Notes: generated by a model not told the origin, from the letters alone. Numbered from the stretch's first letter, positions 29,432 to 38,559 are shown. The stretch: DNA of 64,000 nucleotides from Flavobacterium crassostreae (GCF_001831475.1 NZ_CP017688.1:2666001-2730000); one strand, 5' to 3'. Numbers and translations: made by a program.

Positions 29432-30316
29432 TTATTTTTTGGAATTCATTTTATGCTTGACCACACCATTTAAAAGCACGGTAAGAACAATCATAAAAGC
29501 GCCAATATAAAAAGAGAAACTCATTTTTTCTTTTCCGCCAAGGATAAAATAGGCCAGAAAAATTCCGTAAACAGGCTCTAGATTGGTAGTTAGCATTACG
29601 GTATAAGGGCTTAATTTTTCCATTATTTTAACCGAAACTGTAAAAGCATATGCCGTACATACTGAAGCTAAAAGCAATAACAAAAGCCAATTTGAGAGGC
29701 TTAAATCAAAAAAAGCAGCGGTAAATATATTTTGAGACCAAAAATAAATAGTAACAAAAAAGGCGCCAGCCATTAGCTCATAAAAAGACAGCACAGATGG
29801 ATCGTGCTTATGTATCAATTTACCATTCATTAGGGTAAACAAAACCCCCAATAAAATAGAAATCAAGGCGTACACTATCCCTTCATAATACCCCACCTCT
29901 ACCTTCATAATCAGAGCGAGTCCTGCCATTATTACCAGTCCGAACAAAACCTCGTACCACAAAACTTTTCGTCCATAAAAAAGTGGTTCCAATAACGCCG
30001 CAAAAAAAGCCCCTAACGAAAAAACCGAAAGCGTGATAGAAACATTAGAAACATGAATAGCATGAAAAAAGGTAATCCAGTGCAAGGCAATTAAAAGCCC
30101 TACAAAAAGCAATTTAAGGAAAACAGTGGTAGAGACTCGGAAGGATTTTTTCTTAAAAACTATAAAAGCCCCTAAAAAAACCCCTGCCATTAACATCCGA
30201 TACCATACAATAGCATCCGAATTTATGGTGATCAACGCACCCAAAATGGCCGTAAAACCCCAAATAAAAACAATAAAATGCAGACTAAGGTAACTCTTTA
30301 AACTATCGTTTTGCAT
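29432..30316 (-). CDS. EamA/DMT-family transporter
   Basis: A 294-residue inner-membrane protein with ten predicted membrane helices in two EamA repeats (about residues 8-140 and 150-285). Family features include FIWGFTAILGALI in helix 1 and LEPVYGIFLAYFILGG in the second repeat. Such proteins export amino acids, nucleotide sugars or other metabolites. It overlaps the lptG stop by about 14 bases, suggesting co-transcription. Confidence 0.88.
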   Translation of the reverse strand: MQNDSLKSYLSLHFIVFIWGFTAILGALITINSDAIVWYRMLMAGVFLGAFIVFKKKSFRVSTTVFLKLLFVGLLIALHWITFFHAIHVSNVSITLSVFSLGAFFAALLEPLFYGRKVLWYEVLFGLVIMAGLALIMKVEVGYYEGIVYALISILLGVLFTLMNGKLIHKHDPSVLSFYELMAGAFFVTIYFWSQNIFTAAFFDLSLSNWLLLLLLASVCTAYAFTVSVKIMEKLSPYTVMLTTNLEPVYGIFLAYFILGGKEKMSFSFYIGAFMIVLTVLLNGVVKHKMNSKK

Positions 30317-31436
30317 TGCGTAATAAATAAATTGCTAATACTCCAAAAAACATGTTAGGGAACCACACTGCCAAAAAGGGCGAAAAAGTAGATTTCTCGG
30401 CAATGGTGCCAAATATTTTATCAAAAAAAACATACCCAAAAGCAATGGCAATACCTATGGTTAAATTCATCCCCATGCCTCCCCTTCGTTTCATGGAAGA
30501 AACAGCAACAGCAATGATGGTCAAAATAAATGCAGCCACAGGCACACTATATTTTTTGTACAATACAACCATATAGACATTAATATTGGAGGCACCACGC
30601 TCTTTTTGTTTATCAATAAAATCATTTAATTTATGCAAACTCAAAGTCTCGGCTATATAAACCACTGGGGTTAAATCTTCTAGATCAAAACTAAATTTAG
30701 CCTCTTTTTCAGAGGCTCTTTCTAGAGTATCCCCTAGCTCGCCTACGGTTCTTTTGGCATAATCATACAGAGTATAGGTGCTGTCCTTGGGATTCCATTT
30801 AATTCTGGTTGCCGTAATTTTGGAGACCATTTTTTGTTTTTCAAAACGCTCGAGGGCAAAATTAAAAGCCATCTTAGTTTCGGCATTAAAACTATTTACA
30901 TACAAAAACTCCTTTGGATTAATTTGTCTGTACACATCGGTAACGTTGCCCATCATGGCCTCTTTGCCATTACCCCTGAGATAGGTATATCTAAAATAAT
31001 TAAACCCCTCACTGGATTTAGGCACCACATAAAACCCCATCAACAAAACAAAAACCGAAACAATAGAAGCCCCAATAAGATAAGGTCTCAAAAAACGAGT
31101 AAACGAAATTCCAGAACTTAAAATAGCAATAATCTCCGTGTTATTAGCCAACTTAGAGGTAAACCAAATAATGGATAAAAATAAAAATATAGGAAACAAC
31201 GAATTTGCAAAATAGATCGTAAAATGATAATAATAGATCGCAATTTCCGATAACGGAATCTTGTTTTCAATCATTTTATTAATCTTCTCCGAGACATCAA
31301 TAATAATCCCAATAGGCACAAAGAGCAACAACATAGCCGAAAAAGTGGCCAAATACCGCTTCAGGATATACTTATCTAGTATCGTTAAACCCACCAAGTC
31401 CGAAAGAGAGAACTTTTTATTTTTTTTATCAATCAT
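30303..31436 (-). CDS. lptG: LptF/LptG-family lipopolysaccharide export permease
   Basis: A 377-residue inner-membrane protein of the YjgP/YjgQ family, part of the LptBFG ABC complex that extracts LPS to the Lpt bridge. It has an N-terminal three-helix bundle (LDKYILKRYLATFSAMLLLF), a periplasmic beta-jellyroll (about 140-270) and C-terminal helices (PVAAFILTIIAVAVSSMKRRGG). I start at MIDKKNKKFSLSDLVG (31436); the frame is open eight codons earlier. Placement directly after tgt is a common flavobacterial order. Whether this copy is LptF or LptG is not fixed by sequence alone. Confidence 0.85.
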   Translation of the reverse strand: MIDKKNKKFSLSDLVGLTILDKYILKRYLATFSAMLLLFVPIGIIIDVSEKINKMIENKIPLSEIAIYYYHFTIYFANSLFPIFLFLSIIWFTSKLANNTEIIAILSSGISFTRFLRPYLIGASIVSVFVLLMGFYVVPKSSEGFNYFRYTYLRGNGKEAMMGNVTDVYRQINPKEFLYVNSFNAETKMAFNFALERFEKQKMVSKITATRIKWNPKDSTYTLYDYAKRTVGELGDTLERASEKEAKFSFDLEDLTPVVYIAETLSLHKLNDFIDKQKERGASNINVYMVVLYKKYSVPVAAFILTIIAVAVSSMKRRGGMGMNLTIGIAIAFGYVFFDKIFGTIAEKSTFSPFLAVWFPNMFFGVLAIYLLRNAKR

Positions 31437-31481
31437 ATCCCCATTTATTACCCATACCAATCCCTTAGGAGTTACCTGAGG

Positions 31482-32611
31482 TTATAATCTCTGGCTCATA
31501 TTCTTTACCATCTCCTCTTTCCAAGGTCTAAAATCACCCGCTAAGATATGCTTTCTGGCCTCCCGAACCAACCACATATAAAAACCAAGATTATGAATCG
31601 TAGCAATTTGTTTGCCCAAATACTCATTGGCCGCAAAAAGATGCCGCAAATACGCCTTAGAATACTCGGTATCCACAAAAGTAATAGCCATAGAATCAAT
31701 AGGCGAAAAATCGGCTTCCCACTTCTTATTCTTAATATTTATAGTTCCGTTAGCCGTAAAAAGCATCCCATTTCTAGCATTACGAGTAGGCATCACACAA
31801 TCAAACATATCAATCCCCAAAGCAATATTTTCTAGAATATTAATAGGTGTTCCTACACCCATCAAATAACGCGGCTTATCCTCTGGCAAAATTTCGCAAA
31901 CCACCTCCGTCATGGCATACATTTCTTCAGCAGGTTCCCCTACAGACAACCCCCAATGGCATTACCCACTTGGTTTGAATTAGCAATATACTCCGCCGAT
32001 TGCCTACGCAAATCCTTATAACAGCTCCCTTGCACAATAGGAAAAAAAGCTTGATCATAACCATACTTCACCGGGAGTTTTTCCAAATGATTCACACAAC
32101 GATCCAACCAACGGTGCGTCATTTTCATAGAACGCTTCGCATAATTATAATCACACGGATAAGGAGTACACTCATCAAAAGCCATAATAATATCCGCGCC
32201 AATAGTACGCTGAATTTCCATCACATTCTCCGGCGTAAAAACATGATACGACCCATCAATATGCGACTTAAACTTCACCCCTTCCTCCTTAATCTTCCGA
32301 TTAGCCGAAAGCGAATACACCTGATACCCTCCAGAATCGGTCAAAATATTGCGATCCCAGTTCATAAACTTATGCAAACCACCCGCTTTTTCCAAAATTT
32401 CCGTTTGCGGACGCAAATACAAATGATAGGTATTCCCCAAAATAATATCCGGGTTAATATCCTGCTTTAACTCCCTTTGGTGCACACCCTTAACAGAAGC
32501 CACCGTCCCAACAGGCATAAAAATAGGCGTTTCAATAACACCATGATCCGTAGTAATACTACCCGCTCTAGCCTTAGACAGCGGGTCTTTTTTTAATAAG
32601 TCAAACTTCAT
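31482..32611 (-). pseudogene. tgt: Queuine tRNA-ribosyltransferase, split by a one-base frameshift
   Basis: The enzyme swaps guanine for queuine precursor at tRNA position 34. The N-terminal piece (32611 to about 31955) includes DSGGYQVYSL and IMAFDECTPYP, and ends ...NQVGNAIGG before shifting frame into a stop. The C-terminal piece resumes as LSVGEPAEEMYAM and includes DCVMPTRNARNG and AYLRHLF. On the coding strand a run of five G (31950-31954) would need to be six to join them, giving a ~376-residue protein of normal length. The usual CxCxxC zinc cysteines are not evident (VDTEYSKAYLRH instead). This may be a real inactivation or a homopolymer sequencing error. Confidence 0.88.
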
Positions 32612-33014
32612 AATACCATTTTTGTACCGATTGTTCGGCGAGCAAAGATAGGTTAATTTGAAAACTAGAGAATTAGATAACCCAAAAAATTAAACAACAA
32701 TTAGCAAAAAAAACTACAGATAGCTTAATTATAAAACCAAGCCAACCAGCAAAACCAAAATTATTAGGGCATGCCCTACGCAAAAGCTCCGGTCAGGCTA
32801 TACGCTATATCTTTAGGCCGCCAAAAAAGCGCCCTAAAGGATGCCGCTCCTATCCTTCATGCAAAAAAAAACAAAAACCCAAAATCAAGACAAATTTTGT
32901 ACCATTACCTAAAAAATATTTCTATATTTGGTATAGAATACCCTCACAACACCATCAGGCCTATCTAGCCAAATAGGGTGCGATAAGGATGGTTTTGTTA
33001 GACGTATTCGCTAG
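32612..33014. other. Left flank of the cassette array, no gene
   Basis: About 400 bases between tgt and the first cassette. No integrase remnant is seen in any frame. A perfect palindrome AGGGCATGCCCT lies at 32766-32777, and a CTTTAGG-CGC / GCG-CCTAAAG hairpin (one mismatch) at 32811-32839, resembling an interspersed chromosomal repeat. The last ~80 bases before GTTATGCC at 33014 occupy the place an attI site would have, but no integrase-binding repeats are obvious. Confidence 0.6.
32897..32930 (+). promoter_or_regulatory. Candidate array promoter (Pc-like)
   Basis: TTG at 32897-32899, a 23-bp spacer and TATATTTG at 32923-32930 fit the flavobacterial promoter form at its longest allowed spacing. 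It points into the array, ~85 bp before the first cassette and ~205 bp before the methyltransferase start, the position of a cassette promoter in integrons. Confidence 0.5.
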
Positions 33015-33136
33015 TTATGCCTCACCCTACCAAAAATGCCTGCAAACATTGAGCGGAAGACAAAACCGAAAACTAAACAAAGTAATCACTAATAAATTTA
33101 GTATTTTAGCATCTTAATATTGAATGAAAAAATATA

Positions 33137-34405
33137 ATGAAACTGAAAGAGAAAATATCGCTCGAAAAAGTATTTGAAAAAGAATATAAAGACAAACTTG
33201 TTGAACCAAAAAACAACAAAGAAGCGGTCATTACACATTTTTTGCACAATAGCAAAAACGGAGTTTCACAATTTTACAAGAAAGATGCAGTAAAATTCAC
33301 AAAAGAAATTTTACAATATAAATACCCAGAAGAAGAAATTACGAATATTGTAGCGGAAGAAGCTTTACAATATGGGATTTTTGACACTTTTGGCGTTCCA
33401 TTTCCTCCTTTAGAAAACCCTAAGTTTAAATTTATTGACCTTTTTGCAGGAATCGGCGGTTTTCGTTTAGCAATGCAAAATTTAGGGGGAAAATGCGTTT
33501 TTACAAGCGAATGGGACAAAGAAGCTAAACGAACATATAAGGCAAATTTTGGAGAAAGGCCATTTGGAGACATTACTAAAGAAGAAACTAAAGCCTTTAT
33601 TCCCGATAATTTCGATTTGCTTTGTGCTGGTTTTCCTTGTCAAGCATTTTCAATTGCAGGAAAACGTGGCGGATTTGAAGACACAAGAGGAACATTATTT
33701 TTTGACGTTGCTGAAATCATAAAAAGAAAACAACCAAAAGCAATTTTTCTTGAAAACGTAAAAGGATTAAGAAATCATAACGGAGGAAAAACTTTAGCGA
33801 CAATCTTAAATGTTTTAAGAAATGACTTAGGATATTTTGTTCCCGAACCACAAATCATCAATGCAAAAGAATTTGGTGTTCCACAAAACAGAGAACGAAT
33901 TTATATTGTTGGATTTAGAAATGATTTGGGAATTGAGAGTTTTGAATATCCAAAACCAACAAATAAAAAAGTTGCATTTTCAGACATCAAAGAAAAGGAA
34001 GTTCCACCAACAAAATATTTTCTTTCAACTCAATATGTTCAAACTTTAGTAAATCATAAAGCTAGACACGAAAGTAAAGGAAACGGTTTTGGTTACGCTA
34101 TTATTCCTGATGATGGAATAAGTAACGCAATTGTTGTTGGCGGGATGGGAAGAGAAAGAAATTTAGTGTTAGACCATAGAATTACAGATTTTACACCAAC
34201 AACTCATATAAAAGGAACTGTAAATCGTGAAGGAATTAGAAAAATGACACCACGAGAATGGGCAAGATTACAAGGTTTTCCAGATAATTATTTAATTCCA
34301 GTTGCTGACGCATCTGCTTATAAACAATTTGGAAACTCCGTAGCCGTTCCGGCTATTCAAGCGACTGCAAATGAAATTTTAAAATTAATTGGAATTAAGA
34401 AATGA
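33137..34405 (+). CDS. DNA cytosine-5 methyltransferase, HpaII-like
   Basis: The 422-residue enzyme methylates cytosine C5. After a ~95-residue N-terminal extension come the m5C methyltransferase motifs in order: FAGIGGFRLA (motif I, about 103-112), AGFPCQAFSIAG (motif IV with catalytic Cys168), FLENVKGL (motif VI, about 205) and PQNRERIYIVGF (motif VIII); motif IX/X end QFGNSVAVP. Specificity for CCGG is inferred from the partner nuclease. The stop overlaps the next start by four bases (ATGA), a translationally coupled pair. The N-terminal extension is longer than in M.HpaII. Confidence 0.93.
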   Translation: MKLKEKISLEKVFEKEYKDKLVEPKNNKEAVITHFLHNSKNGVSQFYKKDAVKFTKEILQYKYPEEEITNIVAEEALQYGIFDTFGVPFPPLENPKFKFIDLFAGIGGFRLAMQNLGGKCVFTSEWDKEAKRTYKANFGERPFGDITKEETKAFIPDNFDLLCAGFPCQAFSIAGKRGGFEDTRGTLFFDVAEIIKRKQPKAIFLENVKGLRNHNGGKTLATILNVLRNDLGYFVPEPQIINAKEFGVPQNRERIYIVGFRNDLGIESFEYPKPTNKKVAFSDIKEKEVPPTKYFLSTQYVQTLVNHKARHESKGNGFGYAIIPDDGISNAIVVGGMGRERNLVLDHRITDFTPTTHIKGTVNREGIRKMTPREWARLQGFPDNYLIPVADASAYKQFGNSVAVPAIQATANEILKLIGIKK

Positions 34406-35478
34406 TAACAGGAAATAAAGGAGAATGGAGCGAAGTTTATACACTTCTAAAAATCATTTCTGACAAACAACTTTTTGCAGGAGATAGTAATTTAAACAAA
34501 ATAGAAACTTTGATTTTTCCAATAATCAAAGTGCTTCGTGACGAAACGAATGGAACTTTTGAATTTAGTTATGATAACGATTTAGTCATTGTTAAAAATG
34601 GCGAAAAAGAAATTAGAATCTCGGTTTTAGAATTTCAGAAACAAGCTTATTTTCTTTTGACAAAACTCAAAGAAAAAACAAATGCAACTTTTTCAATTCC
34701 AGAAATTGAAAGTTTTATCAACTCTTTTGACAGTCATTCATTAAAAGCAAAATCGACTGTAAAAAGTGATATTAGAATTGTAATTCACGACCAAAGAACT
34801 AACACAAATCCTGAACTTGGATTTAGTATAAAATCACAACTTGGCGGTGCTTCTACTCTATTAAATGCAGGAAAAACGACAAACTTTATTTTCAAAATCA
34901 ACAATTTGACTTTAACTAAAAATCAAATATTAGAAATAAACGAAATTGATACAAGAAGTAAAATCAAAGATAGAATTGGCAAAATCACTGAATTAGGAGG
35001 TAAATTGGAGTTCCAAAAAACAGAAAGTTCTGTTTTTGGAAACAACTTAATTTTGATTGATAGTGCTCTACCAAAAATAATTGCCGAAAGTTTACATTTG
35101 TTTTTTACTTCAACTATTTCAACGGTTTTAGAATTGACATCGAAAATTTCAATAACAAATCCTCTTGGCTATAATTTAGAAGCTAATCATCCATTTTATT
35201 CATATAAAATCAAACGTTTTTTAACTGACATTGCTTTAGGAATGATGCCATCGAAAGTTTGGACTGGAGAATTAGATGCAACTGGTGGCTATTTAGTTGT
35301 AAAAGAAGACGGAGAAGTTTTATGCTACCATATTTACAACCGAAACGAATTTGAAGATTATTTATTTACAAATACAAAGTTAGAAACCGCAAGTAGTACA
35401 AGACACGAATTTGGAAAAATTTACGAAGAAAACGGACAAATATATTTCAAACTGAACTTACAAATACGTTTTAAATAA
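34402..35478 (+). CDS. HpaII-family type II restriction endonuclease
   Basis: A 358-residue protein resembling the HpaII restriction endonuclease family from its first residues: ITGNKGEWSEVYTLLKIISD, a region of typical length, and NPELGFSIKSQLGGASTLLNAG (about residue 132-153). The latter gives a plausible E/S-x-K metal site (GFSIKSQLG). It would cut unmethylated CCGG, protecting against incoming DNA. It follows the methyltransferase with a four-base overlap, so modification is translated first. Mobility of a full R-M pair on one cassette may promote cassette retention by post-segregational killing. Confidence 0.82.
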   Translation: MITGNKGEWSEVYTLLKIISDKQLFAGDSNLNKIETLIFPIIKVLRDETNGTFEFSYDNDLVIVKNGEKEIRISVLEFQKQAYFLLTKLKEKTNATFSIPEIESFINSFDSHSLKAKSTVKSDIRIVIHDQRTNTNPELGFSIKSQLGGASTLLNAGKTTNFIFKINNLTLTKNQILEINEIDTRSKIKDRIGKITELGGKLEFQKTESSVFGNNLILIDSALPKIIAESLHLFFTSTISTVLELTSKISITNPLGYNLEANHPFYSYKIKRFLTDIALGMMPSKVWTGELDATGGYLVVKEDGEVLCYHIYNRNEFEDYLFTNTKLETASSTRHEFGKIYEENGQIYFKLNLQIRFK

Positions 35479-35497
35479 TACCGAAAAAAAAAGGGCG

Positions 35498-35625
35498 AAG
35501 GCATAACAGCGGTTTTGATATAGTGGGGTTTTAGTGGAATTATCGTTTCGCATCAAGTTTCCGTTAAGCCGAAAAATTAGCGGTTACGATTTCCCCACCA
35601 TCTCAAAGCCGCGACACGTTGGCAG
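35498..35625 (+). repeat. attC site 1
   Basis: Left box AAGGCATAAC at 35498; junction G35618/TT (right box GTTGGCA). Arms CAGCGGTTTTGATATAG... and ...ATCTCAAAGCCGCG pair with bulges. The loop contains GTGGAATTATCG, an element shared by most sites in the array. Confidence 0.85.
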
Positions 35626-35706
35626 TAATGTTGCCATAAATCGTATAAAAAGAACAACTTAACATTAAAAAAAACTACATTTAGAAATAAAATTTAAAAC
35701 CTGAAT

Positions 35707-36651
35707 ATGGGCGAATGGTCTAAAAAAATTGGAGAACAAGGAGAAGATATTGTTAAATACTTTTTTGAAGAACTAATTGGTTACAAAAATAATTATAGAA
35801 ATAATTTAGAATTAAGTTGTAGTTATAGTGATGACCACAAGAAGAAAGATGCTGCCAAAAGGTTAACTCACGGAATTGACGGTTTAGTTTCCTACAAATG
35901 CCCTTTAGTCGATGAATTATTGGAAATTGGAATAATTTCAAGTAAATATTCTTTTGATGTCTATCCTCCAAAACCAAAAGATAAATTTAAAGAACACTTT
36001 GTTGAATTAGCATATACTATTCGTTGCTTTCTTAATTCAGAAATTTACAATAATATAAACTCTAATACTTCAAACGTAACGGATACAAAAGTTACAGGGG
36101 TTTTAGTATGGCTTTCCAATAATGATGAATGTAAAAACAAAAATATAATTCCCGAAATATCAGACACACAACTTTCAGGATTAAATTTAGTTTATGATAA
36201 AATACTTATTGTTGACAATTCAAGAATGGAATTTTTATTTGATTTAATTCAACCATTAAAAACCATTTTTGGAAATGGAAATATAGATTTTGTATATCCT
36301 AAAACAGGAATGAATTTATCTATGGTTCAAGACAATAGTTTTGGCAAAAAATTACCTTTACAATTAATCTGTTCTGACGTAATTCCAATCAGAATTGATA
36401 ACAATAACCAAATAATATTACTTTTAGGAATTAGAGACAATTTCGATGAAAATAATCTATTAAAACTCATTAGTTTGTCTAAAGAATTTAATCATCTGGA
36501 AGCAACTACAAAAACTATAATCAGTTTTCCAGATTACAATAAATTAAAACATTCCGATAGTGTCAAAAAAGTATTGTCACAATTAGAAAATTTAAAATAT
36601 TCCGACCAAATAGAAGTAGTTAAACACGATTTTGATTTTAGAAACTTATAA
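35707..36651 (+). CDS. Putative nuclease-like defence protein (GapS4a-like?)
   Basis: A 314-residue cytoplasmic protein. The N-terminus MGEWSKKIGEQGEDIVKYFF resembles the first helix of restriction-endonuclease-like proteins. GIDGL (Asp58) followed by LLEIGIISSK (Glu73, Lys80) could be a divergent PD-(D/E)xK centre. The rest is mixed alpha/beta without a recognised domain. Pairing with a ~390-residue partner two bases downstream, inside a mobile cassette, recalls the two-gene GAPS4 anti-phage system, but this is from memory of its layout, not from a match. An alternative is an unrelated two-gene restriction or abortive system. Confidence 0.5.
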   Translation: MGEWSKKIGEQGEDIVKYFFEELIGYKNNYRNNLELSCSYSDDHKKKDAAKRLTHGIDGLVSYKCPLVDELLEIGIISSKYSFDVYPPKPKDKFKEHFVELAYTIRCFLNSEIYNNINSNTSNVTDTKVTGVLVWLSNNDECKNKNIIPEISDTQLSGLNLVYDKILIVDNSRMEFLFDLIQPLKTIFGNGNIDFVYPKTGMNLSMVQDNSFGKKLPLQLICSDVIPIRIDNNNQIILLLGIRDNFDENNLLKLISLSKEFNHLEATTKTIISFPDYNKLKHSDSVKKVLSQLENLKYSDQIEVVKHDFDFRNL

Positions 36652-36653
36652 TT

Positions 36654-37820
36654 ATGGCAATCGAACAAGAAAAAACAAAAGATTTTTTGCCAGTTGGTGA
36701 AAATTTAAGAGCGATGATTTCTCAATCTTTTTTAACTGCAAAAAATTTAAAAGATGTTCTTAATGATAAAGGGATTTTTATTGATGAAAACGATAAAAAC
36801 AAATCTATTCCATTATTGATGACATCAATTTTAAGTCCAAAAGAATTTGAAGGTTTAGTCGAAAATCAAATTACAAAAGAAGAAAGATTTAAGGTTAATA
36901 CTTTAACTATTCCTTGTAAAACGGATAAGAAACTTTTAGAATTAATACCTACAAATTTCTCAATAAATAACATTATCAAAGAAAATGTAGTTTACAAGCC
37001 TAATTTTAAAGTTATAGGTAATCCAAAATTTACGATTGTCGCAAACAATCCTAATCAAATTCAATTAGTTTACGAGATTGAAAGAAAAAATGAGACTAAA
37101 GATTGGGTTCAAACCAAAACTACACACAAATCTTTTCTAACAATTGAGAAAAAAAACAACGAAATAAATCTTGTTGTAACGAAAAACTCAACTTCAAAAG
37201 AAACAAATGATATTAACGAAATGATTATGAAATCATTTAAAACTCATTTGAAAGATATAAATTTAGTTAAAGAGGAAGCAGATTATGTTAGAATTTTATT
37301 TAAAAACTTCAATAATGTAAATAGAATTCAATTCTTGTATAGTTTTACTTCTCCCTCAATTAGTAGAAGTTTGGAATTCATTGAAATAACAGATTTGAAT
37401 GTTCAAATAGATGAAACAATAAATACACCTAATGAAATAAAAGAGTTCATTTCTGGAATTGATAATTTAAAAATAAACGGAAAAGAATTACAAGAACATA
37501 TTTTTATAACTAATCAAACTTTTCACGAAAAAATAATATTTTCTTCTATTTCACTTAAATATAAGTTTGATTTTGGAGGTTTAAAAGGAACTTGTATTTC
37601 TGAATTCTCATTCCCTGCATTTCTACAAAAACAAAAAACTAATTCCGAATTTCAATTTAACCTTTCAATAAATTTAGATAAATCGGTAAAAGAATTTGGT
37701 AATTTAAATACCATAAATAAAGATATTTCAAGAATTATTGAAAATTATAAATTGGAACAGTTTGAAAAATACAAATTGACTGACGAATTAACACTACTGC
37801 CAACCGCCATTTTGATATAG
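36654..37820 (+). CDS. Partner protein of the two-gene defence-like unit
   Basis: A 388-residue protein I do not recognise by family. It is cytoplasmic-looking, beta-rich in the middle (VYKPNFKVIGNPKFTIVANN) and rich in lysine and asparagine. It begins two bases after the preceding gene, so the two products are probably made in fixed ratio and act together. The last eight codons (LPTAILI and stop) are read from the attC itself, so the C-terminus is set by the recombination site. If the unit is GAPS4-like, this would be the second subunit. Confidence 0.5.
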   Translation: MAIEQEKTKDFLPVGENLRAMISQSFLTAKNLKDVLNDKGIFIDENDKNKSIPLLMTSILSPKEFEGLVENQITKEERFKVNTLTIPCKTDKKLLELIPTNFSINNIIKENVVYKPNFKVIGNPKFTIVANNPNQIQLVYEIERKNETKDWVQTKTTHKSFLTIEKKNNEINLVVTKNSTSKETNDINEMIMKSFKTHLKDINLVKEEADYVRILFKNFNNVNRIQFLYSFTSPSISRSLEFIEITDLNVQIDETINTPNEIKEFISGIDNLKINGKELQEHIFITNQTFHEKIIFSSISLKYKFDFGGLKGTCISEFSFPAFLQKQKTNSEFQFNLSINLDKSVKEFGNLNTINKDISRIIENYKLEQFEKYKLTDELTLLPTAILI

Positions 37821-37922
37821 CTGGAATTTAGTGGAATTATCGTTTCGCATCATGTTTTCGTTAAGCCGAAAATTGAGCGGTTACGAACTTCCAGCCATCT
37901 CAAAGTGGCATAACGTTATGGG
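37795..37922 (+). repeat. attC site 2
   Basis: Left box TACTGCCAAC at 37795; junction G37915/TT. Arms GCCATTTTGATATAGCTGG and CCAGCCATCTCAAAGTGGC pair. The TAG stop of the preceding gene lies in the left arm. Confidence 0.85.
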
Positions 37923-38535
37923 CTAGTTTTGCCCATTTTGCGCAGATAAAGCCGTTTTTATAAGAAAAAACTGTTTATAATTTTAAGGTTTAGGGTTCTT
38001 AATTCCTAAAAAAGCGTAAAAAAACTGGATTCTTAAAAGCCAAAAAAAACATTTTGTTGTTTAAAGAGTATTATTTCCAACCTGAAAATAATCCAAAACA
38101 AAATAATGACATAAAACAGCGTGATTTGTAGTTTACAGAGTGATTTTTTAAAATAAGAAAACCCCCAAGTTGAAGCGCAAACGGCATTTTACCAGCTTGA
38201 CGGAAAAAATTAAATGAGTGTAATTTGTATTTTACAAAGTGATTTTGCAAATAAGAAAAATCTCGGATTTAAATCTTAAAACAGGATTTTACCAGCGTTA
38301 CGTGAAAAATTAAAAAAGTGTGATTTGTTCTTTACAAAGTGAGTATCTAAATAAAAAAATCTCGAATTTAAAGCCAAAAAATATTTGCGTTTTTAGGTTT
38401 GTGAAGAAAAAACCAGCCCATAACAATCGTCTTAACTAATTTGCAGATTCTGTGGAATTACCGTTTTTAATTGTATATTCGTTATGAAGAAAAACATCCG
38501 TATCCAAAGCCTGCAAACTAGTTAAGGCGGGAACG
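37916..38535 (+). repeat. Cassette 3: gene-less cassette, family A
   Basis: 620 bp, reference copy of family A. The start TTATGGGCTAGTTTTGCCC forms a small hairpin (GGGC/GCCC). Three degenerate units of ~100 bp begin at 38121, 38218 and 38318 (pattern GTGTGATTTGT...ACAAAGTGA). Unit two contains a perfect TTTGTA-TTT-TACAAA inverted repeat (38224-38238). TAGGTTTG at 38394-38401 is a -7-like motif without a correctly spaced TTG. No open frame of substance on either strand. Confidence 0.8.
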
Positions 38536-38542
38536 TTAGTGG
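38415..38542 (+). repeat. attC site 3
   Basis: Left box AGCCCATAAC at 38415; junction G38535/TT. Arms GTCTTAACTAATTTGCAG and CTGCAAACTAGTTAAGGC pair with G-T wobbles and bulges; the loop has TGTGGAATTACCG and TATATTCG. This is the reference family-A site. Confidence 0.88.
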
Positions 38543-38559
38543 CTATTTAACCCGAAAAA

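Larger units (their letters stand above)
33015..35618 (+). mobile_element. Cassette 1: HpaII-like restriction-modification
   Basis: It begins TTATGCCTC after G33014, and its attC left box AAGGCATAAC (35498-35507) is complementary to this start, which fixes the left end of the array. It holds two overlapping genes and is the longest cassette (2.6 kb). Confidence 0.8.
35619..37915 (+). mobile_element. Cassette 2: two-gene probable defence unit
   Basis: Begins TTGGCAGTAAT; attC left box TACTGCCAAC (37795-37804) matches it. Two genes separated by two bases fill the cassette, and the second stops inside the attC. Confidence 0.8.

Noticed and set aside
32771..32968. A 65-codon plus-strand frame ahead of the array as an integrase remnant
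   Set aside because: It shows none of the tyrosine-recombinase motifs and overlaps palindromes and the candidate promoter.
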